Shown here piece after piece: positions 1 to 8,545 of a stretch of DNA of 64,000 bases. Made by a program: the position numbers and the translations under genes. The notes under the pieces were generated by a model that was not told the DNA's origin, did not search any database, and worked only from the letters and a program-made list of their open reading frames with translations. This DNA is from Streptomyces pseudovenezuelae. GTDB taxonomy: Bacteria; Actinomycetota; Actinomycetes; Streptomycetales; Streptomycetaceae. The number at the start of each line of letters is the position of its first letter. The first letter of the stretch is position 1. The stretch spans positions 62,001 through 126,000 of the forward strand of contig NZ_JARXVH010000020.1 of NCBI RefSeq assembly GCF_029892565.1, in the 5' to 3' direction.

Positions 1-30
1 CGATCATTGCTCGCCGGACCCGGATGCACT

Positions 31-46
31 AGGGCCGACCGGCCCC
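31..46. promoter_or_regulatory. Candidate DosR/OsdR-type box
   Basis: The sequence is AGGGCCGACCGGCCCC, a near-palindrome of the same form (GGGnCC, short centre, GGnCCC) as other sites in the first 13.5 kb. No gene starts just to its right, so it would serve a gene left of the window or a lost one. The assignment rests on resemblance to the DosR-family consensus only. Confidence 0.35.
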
Positions 47-596
47 AGTCGGCTTCGCGATGCACCGTCATCGGCCCAACGGTCATGGCCTGGCGGCCCT
101 TGGCGCCGGTGATCGGCCGGTGAGACCTTTCATGCGGTGCCGAGTGCCCGCTTCTCAACTTCCGGTATGGATTTTTGAGCGGGTCTGGTCTGGTTTGGTG
201 GCTAAGGCTGATGGTTCCGTATGCGGGCGGCGTGTCTGGGGCGCGGTGACCGGCTTACGTCGGCTGACGGGCCGCGGGAGGATGTCGGCTCGGGGGTGCC
301 GCTCCAGGCAGTCCTGACCGCTCACTCAGCGTCATGGAGCTGCGGGCGTCAGCCAGGATCACGCGACACCCCAACATGCGATCTCACCAGTCCCAAGGGC
401 GAACTCGCGCCGCCCTTTGTCGGGTCGGGCAGGCGCGGCAGCTACGTGAGGTGGGTGCCCCGGGTCGAGCGAGGTCGAGACGAGAGAGTCCGGGGTCACA
501 GGAGTGGAATTTCTCCTTGGGCAGCGGATGGGCCTCCGATGCGACGCCGACGACACACTCCCTCACCTTCTGGTTTCGCTTCGGTTCGCGGCTCGC
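47..596. other. Non-coding or degenerate stretch
   Basis: No convincing gene is seen. Open frames exist on both strands, but their products are arginine/proline-rich and lack recognisable domains. A short plus-strand stretch near 165-215 (read as VWIFERVWSGLVAKAD) recalls the N-terminal part of IS5-type transposases and could be a transposase scrap; the match is too short to call. Confidence 0.4.
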
Positions 597-1061
597 TCAG
601 TCCCGGCTGCCGGCGCCGTACGGGGCGTACAGGTCCAGCAGCCGGGTCCGGGAGGAGCGGAGGCGGTGGGCGAGCACGTCACCGACCCATTGAGCGACGG
701 CGTTGCCCAGGGCCGGGTCTTCCCGGCACATCAGACGGACGGCCGTGGCGTCGAACTCGTACGCCCGCACCGGGGTCGTCGCTTCGGCACCCAGGTGCCA
801 GGCGTGTGGGGAGAACAGCCAGGACCAGCCCACGAGTTCGTTGTGCCGAAGAGTCTCGATGACGGCCGCGCGGCGACCCGGCACATGCATGTCGAGCTGG
901 ACCGTGCCGGTGCGGATGATCCAGAACCGGTCGGCCCGGCTGCCCTCCTCGAACAGGCGCGTCCCTTGCGGGAAGGAGACCTCGTGGGCGAAGCCCATGA
1001 GCCGCTGCCGGTGCTCGGCCGGCAGCGCGCGCGGCATGCTGGGCGTAGTGGTGGCGATCAT
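597..1061 (-). CDS. Cyclic-nucleotide-binding (Crp-like sensor) domain protein
   Basis: This 154-residue protein consists almost wholly of a cNMP-binding fold of the Crp/Fnr family. The beta-roll signature FPQGTRLFEEGSRADRFWII lies near residues 30-50 and a GTVQLDM strand follows. There is no C-terminal helix-turn-helix, so it is not a complete Crp-type DNA-binding regulator; it may be a ligand-sensing partner. The ATG at 1061 is preceded by a GGGAGG ribosome site about 6 nt upstream. Such single-domain proteins are known from Streptomyces stress clusters together with universal stress proteins, which fits the rightward neighbours. The ligand cannot be read from the sequence. Confidence 0.85.
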   Translation of the reverse strand: MIATTTPSMPRALPAEHRQRLMGFAHEVSFPQGTRLFEEGSRADRFWIIRTGTVQLDMHVPGRRAAVIETLRHNELVGWSWLFSPHAWHLGAEATTPVRAYEFDATAVRLMCREDPALGNAVAQWVGDVLAHRLRSSRTRLLDLYAPYGAGSRD

Positions 1062-1299
1062 GGCGTGCCTCCCGACAAGACGTGGGAACTGTCATGACCA
1101 GGGTGTGTCCGACGCCCGGCGGCCGGCCATGGGCCACCCGGTCCACCGGCCGGGCCACTCGGCTCTGAGCAGAGGACTTCCGGCACGCTGTGGCGCCACC
1201 GCCCAAGCTGTTTCATAGTGCGTGAGACGCCCCGCCCCCGCTGGGTGGAGGGGCCAGCTGGGGATGCCTCACTCCCTCCCAGCCTCTGACGGTTGTCGG

Positions 1300-1508
1300 C
1301 GGATCGGGCTGCCCCTCCCGTACCAGGTCGGTGGGACGCCGGCCGCCACTGGAGACCCCGACGTCGAGTGCATGCACCGTCTGTCGGCCCCGCCCGAACC
1401 GGAGGTCACAGACGGCGTGTTGACCTCACTCGCGCCGATCGTCTCGACCTGTTGGAGAAGGGGCCGCACACCATCAAGGCCGTACGCGTCGCCACCTTGG
1501 AGGACTGA
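1300..1508 (+). pseudogene. Relic of ornithine carbamoyltransferase C-terminus
   Basis: Translation in one frame from about 1303 gives RIGLPLPYQV, then ATGDPDVECMHRLSA and EVTDGVLTS. These match in order the conserved OTC segments LLLPYQV, ATGNPDVKFMHCLPA and EVTDEVF. After a frameshift near 1440 the next frame gives HTIKAVRVATLED and a stop, the typical OTC C-terminal end (HTIKAVMVATL). Only about 65 of some 335 residues remain, and an internal segment after the HCLP-like motif is missing. Its stop lies 3 nt before the carbamate kinase start, so the two were probably an arcB-arcC type pair of the arginine deiminase pathway. No arginine deiminase remnant was recognised further upstream. Confidence 0.75.
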
Positions 1509-1511
1509 GCC

Positions 1512-2435
1512 ATGCGCATCGTCATCGCGCTGGGCGGCAACGCCCTGCTGCGCCGCGGCGAACACCCCGACGCGGTCGTTCAGGAGGCGAACATCGACCG
1601 GGTGACCACCGCGATCGCCGCCCTCGCCCACGATCACGAGATCGTCATCACCCACGGCAACGGCCCCCAGATCGGCCTGCTCGCCGTCGAGAGCGCGGCC
1701 GACCCGGCCTTGAGCGCCCCCTACCCGCTGGACCTGCTCGGTGCCCAGACCCAGGGCATGATCGGCTCCCTGCTGGTCCGCACCCTGCACGACGCCCTGC
1801 CCGGACGCCGGATAGCCGCGCTGGTCACCCACACCCTCGTCCGGGCCGACGACCCGGCCTTCGAGCACCCCACCAAGTTCGTCGGCCAGGTGTACCCCCA
1901 CGACATCGCGACCGTGCTCGCCCGTAAACGCGGCTGGCACATCGGCGCCGACACCACCGGTTGGCGCCGTGTCGTCCCCTCCCCGGCACCCGAACGCATC
2001 CTGGAGAGCGATTCCGTCCACGACCTGCTGGGCAGCGGCACGCTCATCATCTGCGCCGGCGGCGGAGGCGTCCCCGTCATCGCCGACCCCGACACCGGCG
2101 CCCTCACCGGGGCAGAGGCCGTCGTCGACAAGGACCTCACGGCGGCGCTGCTCGCCGAGCACCTCAAGGCCGACTTCCTGCTCATCCTCACCGACGTGCC
2201 CTGCGTCTACACCGGCTACGGCACTCCCGAGCAGCAGCCTGTCCTCGGCGCCACCCCTGCCGATCTGCGCCGGGGCGGCTTCCCCGAGGGCTCGATGGGT
2301 CCCAAGGCCGAGGCCGCCGCCCGGTTCGTGGAACGCACCGGGGGACTGGCCGCGATAGGGGCCCTGGACGCGGCGTACGAGATCGTCCACGGCAGGTCGG
2401 GCACGCTCGTGCGCCCGGACCTGCCCGCCGGGTGA
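1512..2435 (+). CDS. arcC: Carbamate kinase
   Basis: This 307-residue protein transfers phosphate between carbamoyl phosphate and ADP, giving ATP, CO2 and ammonia; it is the last step of fermentative arginine breakdown. Its length is that of the amino-acid-kinase-fold carbamate kinases. It begins with the family signature MRIVIALGGNALL, followed by HGNGPQIG (about residues 54-61), a CAGGGGVPV nucleotide-site segment (about 180) and VDKDLTAALLAE (about 205). The ATG at 1512 has GGAGGA about 8 nt upstream. The partner OTC survives only as a scrap just upstream and no deiminase is seen, so carbamoyl phosphate must come from elsewhere or the enzyme runs in another setting. A candidate DosR-type box separates it from pflB. 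Confidence 0.93.
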   Translation: MRIVIALGGNALLRRGEHPDAVVQEANIDRVTTAIAALAHDHEIVITHGNGPQIGLLAVESAADPALSAPYPLDLLGAQTQGMIGSLLVRTLHDALPGRRIAALVTHTLVRADDPAFEHPTKFVGQVYPHDIATVLARKRGWHIGADTTGWRRVVPSPAPERILESDSVHDLLGSGTLIICAGGGGVPVIADPDTGALTGAEAVVDKDLTAALLAEHLKADFLLILTDVPCVYTGYGTPEQQPVLGATPADLRRGGFPEGSMGPKAEAAARFVERTGGLAAIGALDAAYEIVHGRSGTLVRPDLPAG

Positions 2436-2449
2436 CGGTCACCGACCGC

Positions 2450-2466
2450 AGGGCCGTCCGGCCCTG
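2450..2466. promoter_or_regulatory. Candidate DosR/OsdR-type box upstream of pflB
   Basis: The sequence AGGGCCGTCCGGCCCTG is nearly palindromic (GGGCCG, 2 nt, CGGCCC). It lies in the 150-nt gap between arcC and pflB, about 120 nt before the pflB start. Assignment is by resemblance to the other sites listed here. Confidence 0.45.
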
Positions 2467-2585
2467 GCCGCAGGGGGCCGGACGGCGAGGTCCACGCCCC
2501 TGTCCGGCCCTGCCGACGACGAGCGCGTCGCCCGAGCATGGAGTCAGGGAGACATCCCAGTGCGGAGCAAGGGAGAGAACCGGCG

Positions 2586-4844
2586 ATGACAGCGACAGTG
2601 ACAGCGGGAACGCTCGCAACCGAGGCATGGCGCGTCTTCGTCGGCACGCCGTGGCGCGAGCGCGTCGACGTGCGCGATTTCATCCAGGCCAACTACACGC
2701 CGTACGAAGGGGACGCCACCTTCCTGACCGGCCCCACCGACCGTACGCGGGCCGTGTGGGAGAAGGTCAGCGCCCTGTTCCCGGAGGAGCGGAGCCGGGG
2801 CGTCCTCGACGTGGACACCGCCACCCCCTCCACCATCACCTCACACGCGCCCGGATACATCGACCGTGAACGGGAGTTGATCGTCGGCCTGCAGACCGAC
2901 GCTCCGCTGAAGCGCGCGATCATGCCGAACGGCGGCCTGCGCATGGTCGAGAACAGCCTGAAGGCCTACGGCTATGAGCCCGACCCGTTCGTCACTCGTG
3001 TGTTCGGCACCTACCGCAAGACCCACAACGACGGTGTCTTCGACGCCTACACCCCCGAGATGCGGGCGGCCCGCAAGGTCGGCATCATCACCGGACTGCC
3101 CGACGCCTACGGGCGCGGCCGGATCATCGGCGACTACCGGCGCGTGGCGCTGTACGGCACGGACCGGCTGATCGAGGTCAAGAAGGCGGAGCGGGCCATG
3201 CTCGACGCCTGCGCGTCCGCCGTCGAGGTCATCCGTGACCGGGAGGAACTCTCGGAGCAGATAAGGGCGTTGGGCGAGCTGACGCGGATGGCGGCCACGT
3301 ACGGCTGTGACGTCTCCCGGCCCGCCGGCACCGCACACGAGGCCGTGCAGTGGCTCTACCTCGGCTACCTGGCCGCCGTGAAGGAGCAGAACGGCGCCGC
3401 GATGTCGCTGGGCCGCACCTCGACCTTCCTCGACATCTACCTTCAGCGAGACCTGGCGGACGGTGTCCTCGACGAGACGCGCGCCCAGGAGCTGATCGAC
3501 GACTTCGTGATCAAGCTGCGGATCGTGCGGTTTCTGCGCACGCCCGAGTACGACGCCCTGTTCTCGGGCGATCCGACCTGGGTGACGGAGTCCATCGGGG
3601 GCATGGGTGCCGACGGGCGGACACTGGTCACCCGCACGTCCTTCCGCTTCCTGCAGACTCTCTACAACCTCGGCCCCGCGCCCGAACCGAACCTGACGGT
3701 CCTGTGGTCGCCCCAACTGCCCCGCGCCTTCAAGGAGTTCTGTACTCAGGTCTCGATCGACACCAGTGCCGTCCAGTACGAGTCCGACGAGCTGATCCGC
3801 CCGTGCACCGGCGACGACACGGCGATCGCCTGCTGTGTGTCGGCGATGCGGGTCGGCAGGCAGATGCAGTTCTTCGGAGCCCGGGTCAACCTCGCGAAGG
3901 CGCTGCTGTACGCGGTCAACGGCGGCCGGGACGAGATGACCGGCGAACAAGTCGCACCCGAAACACCTCCGCTGGCCGGCGAGTACCTGGACCACGACGA
4001 GCTGTCGGCGGCCTACGACCGCGTCCTGGACTGGCTGGCCAGGACGTACGTCAACACGCTCAACGTCATCCACTACATGCATGACAAGTACGCCTACGAG
4101 CGCATCGAGATGGCCCTGCACGACTACCCCGTCCACCGCTTCATGGCGTGCGGCATCGCCGGCCTGTCGGTCACCGCGGACAGTCTGTCCGCCGTCAAGT
4201 ACGCGCGGGTGAAGGTGTTCCGGGACGCCACCGGCCTCGCCGTCGACTTCCGCACCGAGGGAGACTTCCCGGCGTACGGCAACAACGACGACCGCGCCGA
4301 CGCCATCGCCGTAGGCCTGGTGGAGTCCTTCATGGCGAAGGTGCGCCACTACCCCACCTACCGCAACGCCGAACACACCCAGTCGGTGCTCACCATCACC
4401 TCGAACGTCGTCTACGGCAAGCACACCGGCAACACCCCCGACGGCCGCCGCACCGGACAGCCCTTCGCCCCCGGAGCCAACCCGATGAACGGCCGCGACC
4501 GGCACGGGGTCGCCGCCTCGGCGCTCTCGGTGGCCAAGCTGCCATACGAACAGGCCCGCGACGGCATCTCGCTGACGACGAACATCACCCCCGAGGGACT
4601 CGGCCACCGCCCCGAGGAACGCGCCGGGCACCTGGTCGGCATCCTTGACGCCTACATGGCCGCGGGCGGCTTCCACATGAACGTGAACGTCCTTGACCGC
4701 TCCACGCTGCAAGACGCCATGGAACACCCCGACAAGTACCCGGACTTGACCATCCGGGTCTCCGGATATGCCGTCAACTTCGTCCGCCTGACCCGTGAGC
4801 AGCAACTCGACGTGATCAGCCGCACCTTCCACGGATCGCTGTGA
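2586..4844 (+). CDS. pflB: Formate C-acetyltransferase (pyruvate formate-lyase)
   Basis: This 752-residue glycyl-radical enzyme converts pyruvate and CoA to acetyl-CoA and formate without oxygen. It is close to the usual 760-residue length. The catalytic cysteine pair is present (C416-C417 in AIACCVSAM), as is the radical-bearing glycine G727 in RVSGYAVNF near the C-terminus, so the active site is complete. The ATG at 2586 is chosen over an upstream in-frame ATG at 2538 because GGGAGAG lies about 8 nt before it and the protein then begins like the family. The stop overlaps the GTG start of the activase (GTGA), so the two are translationally coupled. An oxygen-sensitive enzyme is unexpected in an aerobic actinomycete; the stress-protein context suggests use during oxygen starvation. 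Confidence 0.96.
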   Translation: MTATVTAGTLATEAWRVFVGTPWRERVDVRDFIQANYTPYEGDATFLTGPTDRTRAVWEKVSALFPEERSRGVLDVDTATPSTITSHAPGYIDRERELIVGLQTDAPLKRAIMPNGGLRMVENSLKAYGYEPDPFVTRVFGTYRKTHNDGVFDAYTPEMRAARKVGIITGLPDAYGRGRIIGDYRRVALYGTDRLIEVKKAERAMLDACASAVEVIRDREELSEQIRALGELTRMAATYGCDVSRPAGTAHEAVQWLYLGYLAAVKEQNGAAMSLGRTSTFLDIYLQRDLADGVLDETRAQELIDDFVIKLRIVRFLRTPEYDALFSGDPTWVTESIGGMGADGRTLVTRTSFRFLQTLYNLGPAPEPNLTVLWSPQLPRAFKEFCTQVSIDTSAVQYESDELIRPCTGDDTAIACCVSAMRVGRQMQFFGARVNLAKALLYAVNGGRDEMTGEQVAPETPPLAGEYLDHDELSAAYDRVLDWLARTYVNTLNVIHYMHDKYAYERIEMALHDYPVHRFMACGIAGLSVTADSLSAVKYARVKVFRDATGLAVDFRTEGDFPAYGNNDDRADAIAVGLVESFMAKVRHYPTYRNAEHTQSVLTITSNVVYGKHTGNTPDGRRTGQPFAPGANPMNGRDRHGVAASALSVAKLPYEQARDGISLTTNITPEGLGHRPEERAGHLVGILDAYMAAGGFHMNVNVLDRSTLQDAMEHPDKYPDLTIRVSGYAVNFVRLTREQQLDVISRTFHGSL

Positions 4845-5587
4845 GCACCGTCCGAGCCGTGACCACCGGCCGGATCCACTCCTGGGACCTGTCCACCGGC
4901 GTGGACGGGCCCGGGACCCGGTTCGTCCTCTTCGTCAGCGGCTGCCCGCTGCGCTGCCTGTACTGCGCCAACCCCGACACCTGGCACATGCGGGACGGGC
5001 GGGAGGCGACGGTCGAGGAGGTGATGGCGGAGATCGAGACGTACCGCGCGTTCATCACCATCGCCGGCGGCGGAGTGACCGTCACCGGTGGCGAGCCGCT
5101 GCTGCAGTCTGCCTTCACCGGCGAGGTCCTGCGCCGCTGCAAGGAGGCCGGACTGCACACCGCCCTCGACACCTCGGGCTTCCTCGGCGCCCGCGCCTCG
5201 GACGAACTCCTCGCCGACACAGACCTGGTGCTCCTGGACATCAAGTCCTTCGACCGCACGGCCTACCGCCACCTGACGGGCGGCGAGCTCGCCCCCACCC
5301 TGAACTTCGCCAGCCGCCTCGACCGACTCGGCGTCCGCATGTGGATCAGGTACGTCCTGGTACCCGGCTGGACGGACGACACGGAATCCGTGGACGGTCT
5401 GGCCGACTTCGTCGCAGGACTCGGCACGGTCGACCGCGTGGACATCCTGCCGTTCCACAAGCTGGGCGCCGCGAAGTACGAGGCCCTCGGCATCCCGTTC
5501 CCGCTGCGTGACATTCCCGTCCCCACTCCCGAACTGGTCGAGCGTGTCCGTGAACAGTTCCGGGCGCACGGTCTGCCGGCCTACTGA
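4841..5587 (+). CDS. pflA: Pyruvate formate-lyase activating enzyme (radical SAM)
   Basis: This 248-residue protein is the radical SAM activase that abstracts hydrogen from the glycine of PflB. The 4Fe-4S cysteines form the CxxxCxxC motif at C35, C39 and C42 (SGCPLRCLYC). The glycine-rich SAM-binding segment GGGVTVTGGEPLLQ follows near residue 73, and YVLVPGWTDD lies near residue 168. Its length matches E. coli PflA (about 246). It starts with GTG at 4841, overlapping the pflB stop by 4 nt, which implies coupled synthesis. No other glycyl-radical enzyme is seen in the window, so PflB is the obvious substrate. Confidence 0.95.
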   Translation: MSTVRAVTTGRIHSWDLSTGVDGPGTRFVLFVSGCPLRCLYCANPDTWHMRDGREATVEEVMAEIETYRAFITIAGGGVTVTGGEPLLQSAFTGEVLRRCKEAGLHTALDTSGFLGARASDELLADTDLVLLDIKSFDRTAYRHLTGGELAPTLNFASRLDRLGVRMWIRYVLVPGWTDDTESVDGLADFVAGLGTVDRVDILPFHKLGAAKYEALGIPFPLRDIPVPTPELVERVREQFRAHGLPAY

Positions 5588-5679
5588 TCGCGGTTCCGCC
5601 GGCAGGCACACGGCCGCGACAGGCGAGGCGTGTCCGGGGCGCCGGGTGCCGGGCACGCACCCCAACAGTCCCTGGGGGC

Positions 5680-5717
5680 GGGGCCGTTCAGCCCCGCGGC
5701 CAGGGACCTTCGGCATC
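5680..5717. promoter_or_regulatory. Two candidate DosR/OsdR-type boxes upstream of doxX-like gene
   Basis: GGGGCCGTTCAGCCCC (5680-5695) and AGGGACCTTCGGCATC (5702-5717) lie side by side about 90-125 nt before the DoxX-like start, in the 218-nt gap after pflA. Both have the GGGnCC / GGnCCC form, the second with an imperfect right arm. Confidence 0.45.
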
Positions 5718-5805
5718 CGGCGCCGGCCGCGCCGCGGGACGAGAGTGAGGAGCGTCAGACACCGAGCGGACGACACTCCCGCTCCTCCCCGAAGGGATCA
5801 CCACC

Positions 5806-6435
5806 ATGGCCGTTCACGAGCGCCCTCGTCAGAGCCAGGGCTTCCACCTGCCGTCCTTCCGCGGCAATGGGACCGCCCCCGCCTCCCAGTCCGCCGTGTC
5901 GGCACACAGCGACACCCACGCCGCCCGGGCCTACGCCTTCGCCTCCCTGCGCCTGCTCACCGGCTTCGTCTTCCTGTGGGCCTTCCTCGACAAGACCTTC
6001 GGCCTCGGCTACGCCACCCCCTCCGGCAAGGGCTGGGCCGACGGCGGCTCGCCGACGAAGGGCTTCCTGAGCGGCGTGGCCGCCGGCCCGATGGAGTCCA
6101 CGTTCCACTCCTGGGCCGGGGATCCCTGGGTGAACTGGCTGTTCATGCTCGGTCTGCTCGGGGTAGGTGTCGCGCTCGTCGCCGGCGTCGCGCTGCGCTT
6201 CGCGGCCGTCGCGGGCACTCTGATGATGGCGTTCATGTGGGTGGCGGAGTGGCCGCCGGCCCAGCACCTCTCGGACGGCTCGCCGAGCTTGTCGTCGAAC
6301 CCGTTCGTGGACTACCACCTCATCTACGCCGTCGCCCTGATCGCCCTGGCCGCTGTCTCCGCCGGCGACACCCTGGGTCTCGGCAGGCTCTGGGCGAGGC
6401 TCCCGCTGATCCGCCGTAGCCACTGGCTGCGGTGA
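5806..6435 (+). CDS. DoxX-type membrane protein
   Basis: This 209-residue integral membrane protein has a hydrophilic N-terminus of about 45 residues, then four hydrophobic stretches (about 48-66, 107-125, 130-148 and 168-185) typical of the DoxX/DoxD family. FLWAFLDKTFGLGYATP lies near residue 58 and an FVDYHLIYAVALIAL helix near 168. Some family members are quinone-linked thiosulfate oxidoreductase subunits, others have no known role; no catalytic claim is made here. The ATG at 5806 has GAAGGGA about 12 nt upstream. It sits between the pyruvate formate-lyase operon and a universal stress protein and has its own candidate stress boxes. Confidence 0.8.
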   Translation: MAVHERPRQSQGFHLPSFRGNGTAPASQSAVSAHSDTHAARAYAFASLRLLTGFVFLWAFLDKTFGLGYATPSGKGWADGGSPTKGFLSGVAAGPMESTFHSWAGDPWVNWLFMLGLLGVGVALVAGVALRFAAVAGTLMMAFMWVAEWPPAQHLSDGSPSLSSNPFVDYHLIYAVALIALAAVSAGDTLGLGRLWARLPLIRRSHWLR

Positions 6436-6488
6436 CCGCGGGCGGTGCCGCGGACCCCGCCGAGGGTCCGCGACGCCGAACACCGACC

Positions 6489-6524
6489 AGGGCCGGTCGG
6501 TCCCTTGAAGGGACCTGCGGCCCC
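6489..6524. promoter_or_regulatory. Paired DosR/OsdR-type boxes upstream of universal stress gene
   Basis: AGGGCCGGTCGGTCCC (6489-6504) and AGGGACCTGCGGCCCC (6509-6524) follow each other with a 20-nt start-to-start spacing, about two helical turns. The perfect 17-bp palindrome GGTCCCTTGAAGGGACC (6499-6515) spans the junction. They lie 65-100 nt before the stress protein start, a suitable distance for an activator. Confidence 0.55.
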
Positions 6525-6588
6525 TGCCGGGCGCCTCATCCGAGGACCAGGCTCCAGCCAGGACCCCCCGATTCAGAAGGTGGACATC

Positions 6589-7494
6589 ATGACCCGCACC
6601 GTCACCGTCGGCCTGGACGGCTCCGCCGAGAGCCGCGCGGCGGCCGAGTGGGCCGCCCGCGAGGCACGGCTGCTCGGCCTGCCGCTGAAGCTGGTCCAGG
6701 TCTGGGAGCCGGTGCCGGCGCCCATGGCGCAGGCACCGATGCTCGGCGCCGAGACGCAGCAGTACTGGACAGAGCGGATTCCCCGCGAGACGGGCGAGGG
6801 CATCCGGCTGCGCCATCCCGGCCTCGACGTGACCAATGAACTGCTGTCCGGCCGGCCCGCCGACGTACTCGTGAGCGCCGCCAAGGACGCGGAGCTGCTC
6901 GTTCTCGGCTCCCGTGGACTGGGCGGGGTCGGCGGGTTCATGGTCGGTTCGGTCGGGCTGTCCGTCGTGGCACACGCGGACCGCCCGGTCGTGTTGGTCC
7001 GCGCCGGGGAGCAGGCCGCCGACGAACACGAGATGGACCCGGTCGGCATCCCGTCCGCGGCGGCTCCGTTCCGGCCCGTCGTCCTCGGCCTCGGCATCGA
7101 GAGCCCCGACGACGAACTCATCGGGTTCGCGTTCGCCGCGGCCGCCCGCCGTGACACCTCTCTGCGGGTCGTCCACGGCTGGAACCCGCCCGCCTACTAC
7201 GCCTACGGCCTGCCCGTGGACCTCGAAGTGCAGGGGGCCCTGGCACTGCGCGAATCCACCGCCCTCACCGAGGTCCTGCGCCCGTGGACCGAGAAGTTCC
7301 CGGAGACCGAGGTGACCGAGGAGTGCCCCTATGGCAGCCCCGGGGCCCATCTCGTCGACGCCTCCCGTCAGGCATCTCTGGTCATCGTCGGCCGCCGCGT
7401 CCGCCGCGGCCCGCTCGGTGCGCACATCGGCTCCGTCACCCACGCCGTCCTGCACCACTCCATCGCCCCCGTCGCCGTCGTCCCGCACGACTGA
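6589..7494 (+). CDS. Universal stress protein, tandem Usp domains
   Basis: This 301-residue protein has two Usp domains (about 1-140 and 160-301). Each ends with the nucleotide-binding loop of the ATP-binding class: LGSRGLGGVGGFMVGSVG in the first and VGRRVRRGPLGAHIGSVT in the second. The family binds ATP and helps cells survive arrest and hypoxia; the molecular target is not known. The ATG at 6589 is preferred to an upstream in-frame ATG because CAGAAGG lies 8 nt before it and the first residues (TRTVTVGLDGS) begin the fold directly. The adh gene follows 23 nt downstream, probably in one transcript with the next stress protein. Confidence 0.92.
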   Translation: MTRTVTVGLDGSAESRAAAEWAAREARLLGLPLKLVQVWEPVPAPMAQAPMLGAETQQYWTERIPRETGEGIRLRHPGLDVTNELLSGRPADVLVSAAKDAELLVLGSRGLGGVGGFMVGSVGLSVVAHADRPVVLVRAGEQAADEHEMDPVGIPSAAAPFRPVVLGLGIESPDDELIGFAFAAAARRDTSLRVVHGWNPPAYYAYGLPVDLEVQGALALRESTALTEVLRPWTEKFPETEVTEECPYGSPGAHLVDASRQASLVIVGRRVRRGPLGAHIGSVTHAVLHHSIAPVAVVPHD

Positions 7495-7517
7495 CCCACA
7501 CCTGAGGAGCCGCAATC

Positions 7518-8540
7518 ATGAAGGCAGCGGTCGTACGAGCCTTCGGCGAACCCCTGGTCATCGAGGACCGCCCCGACCCCGAGCCCGGCCCCGGCCAGGT
7601 TCGCGTGCGCGTCGAAGCGTCCGGACTGTGCCACACCGACATCCACGCCGCCCACGGCGACTGGCCCGTCAAGCCGACCCCGCCCTTCGTTCCCGGCCAC
7701 GAAGGCGTCGGACTCGTGGACAAGGTCGGCGACGGCGTCACCCACCTGTCCGTCGGGCAGCGGGTGGCCGTGCCGTGGCTCGGCTGGGCCTGCGGGCGGT
7801 GCGAGCACTGCCTGTCCGGCTGGGAGACGCTGTGCGAGCAGCAGATCAACACCGGCTACGGCTGCGACGGCGGGTACGCCGAGAAGATGCTGGCCTGGGC
7901 CGACTTCGCCCAGCCGGTGCCCGATGGTGTGAACGCCGTGGACGCCGCACCGCTGGCCTGCGCCGGGGTGACCACGTACAAGGCGCTCAAGGTCGCGGGG
8001 GTCCGGCCCGCGCAGCTCGTCGCGATCTCCGGTGTCGGCGGGCTGGGGCACCTGGCGGTGCAGTACGCGAAGATCGCCGGAGCCACTGTCGCCGCGATCG
8101 ACGTCACCGACGAGAAGCTCGAACTCGCCGCCGAACTCGGCGCGGACCTTGTCATCGACGCCCGCAAGGAGGACGTAGGAGAGGTCCTCAAGCGGCACGG
8201 CGGTGCGCACGCGGCGATCGCCCTGTCGGTGAACGAGGCCGCGTTCGCCGCGGTCAACTCCGGCCTGCGGCGCGGCGGGAAGCTCGTCATGGTCGCCCTG
8301 CCCGCGCACGGCACGATCCAGGTCCCGATCTTCGACACCGTACTGAACGGCACCTCGGTGATCGGCTCGATCGTCGGCACCCGGCAGGACCTCGCCGAGG
8401 TCTTCCAACTGCACGCGGCCGGCCGGACCAAGGTGATCAGCGAGACCCGCCCGCTGGCCTCCGTCAACGAGTCCATCGCCGACGTGCTGCGCGGCGACGT
8501 CAGGGCCCGGATCGTCTTCGACCTCGGTACGGGACGGTGA
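7518..8540 (+). CDS. adhP: Zinc-dependent alcohol dehydrogenase
   Basis: This 340-residue medium-chain dehydrogenase oxidises primary alcohols or reduces aldehydes with NAD(H). The catalytic zinc ligands are C38, H61 (in GHEGVG) and C148. The structural zinc site is C92-C95-C98-C106 (ACGRCEHC...C), and the Rossmann motif is GVGGLG at 172-177. Length and motifs match AdhP-type ethanol dehydrogenases. It starts at ATG 7518 with TGAGGAGCC upstream, and the next stress gene begins 6 nt after its stop. With pyruvate formate-lyase supplying acetyl-CoA it could reoxidise NADH in a fermentative mode, but no acetaldehyde dehydrogenase is present in the window. Confidence 0.93.
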   Translation: MKAAVVRAFGEPLVIEDRPDPEPGPGQVRVRVEASGLCHTDIHAAHGDWPVKPTPPFVPGHEGVGLVDKVGDGVTHLSVGQRVAVPWLGWACGRCEHCLSGWETLCEQQINTGYGCDGGYAEKMLAWADFAQPVPDGVNAVDAAPLACAGVTTYKALKVAGVRPAQLVAISGVGGLGHLAVQYAKIAGATVAAIDVTDEKLELAAELGADLVIDARKEDVGEVLKRHGGAHAAIALSVNEAAFAAVNSGLRRGGKLVMVALPAHGTIQVPIFDTVLNGTSVIGSIVGTRQDLAEVFQLHAAGRTKVISETRPLASVNESIADVLRGDVRARIVFDLGTGR

Positions 8541-8545
8541 GGACG

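Noticed and set aside
2841..4832. 663-residue open frame antisense to pflB
   Set aside because: It mirrors the GC-rich third positions of pflB; no domain, no ribosome site, and pflB is certain.
5755..7515. 586-residue minus-strand frame over the DoxX and Usp genes
   Set aside because: Shadow of two well-supported plus-strand genes; composition is low in hydrophobic cores and matches no family.
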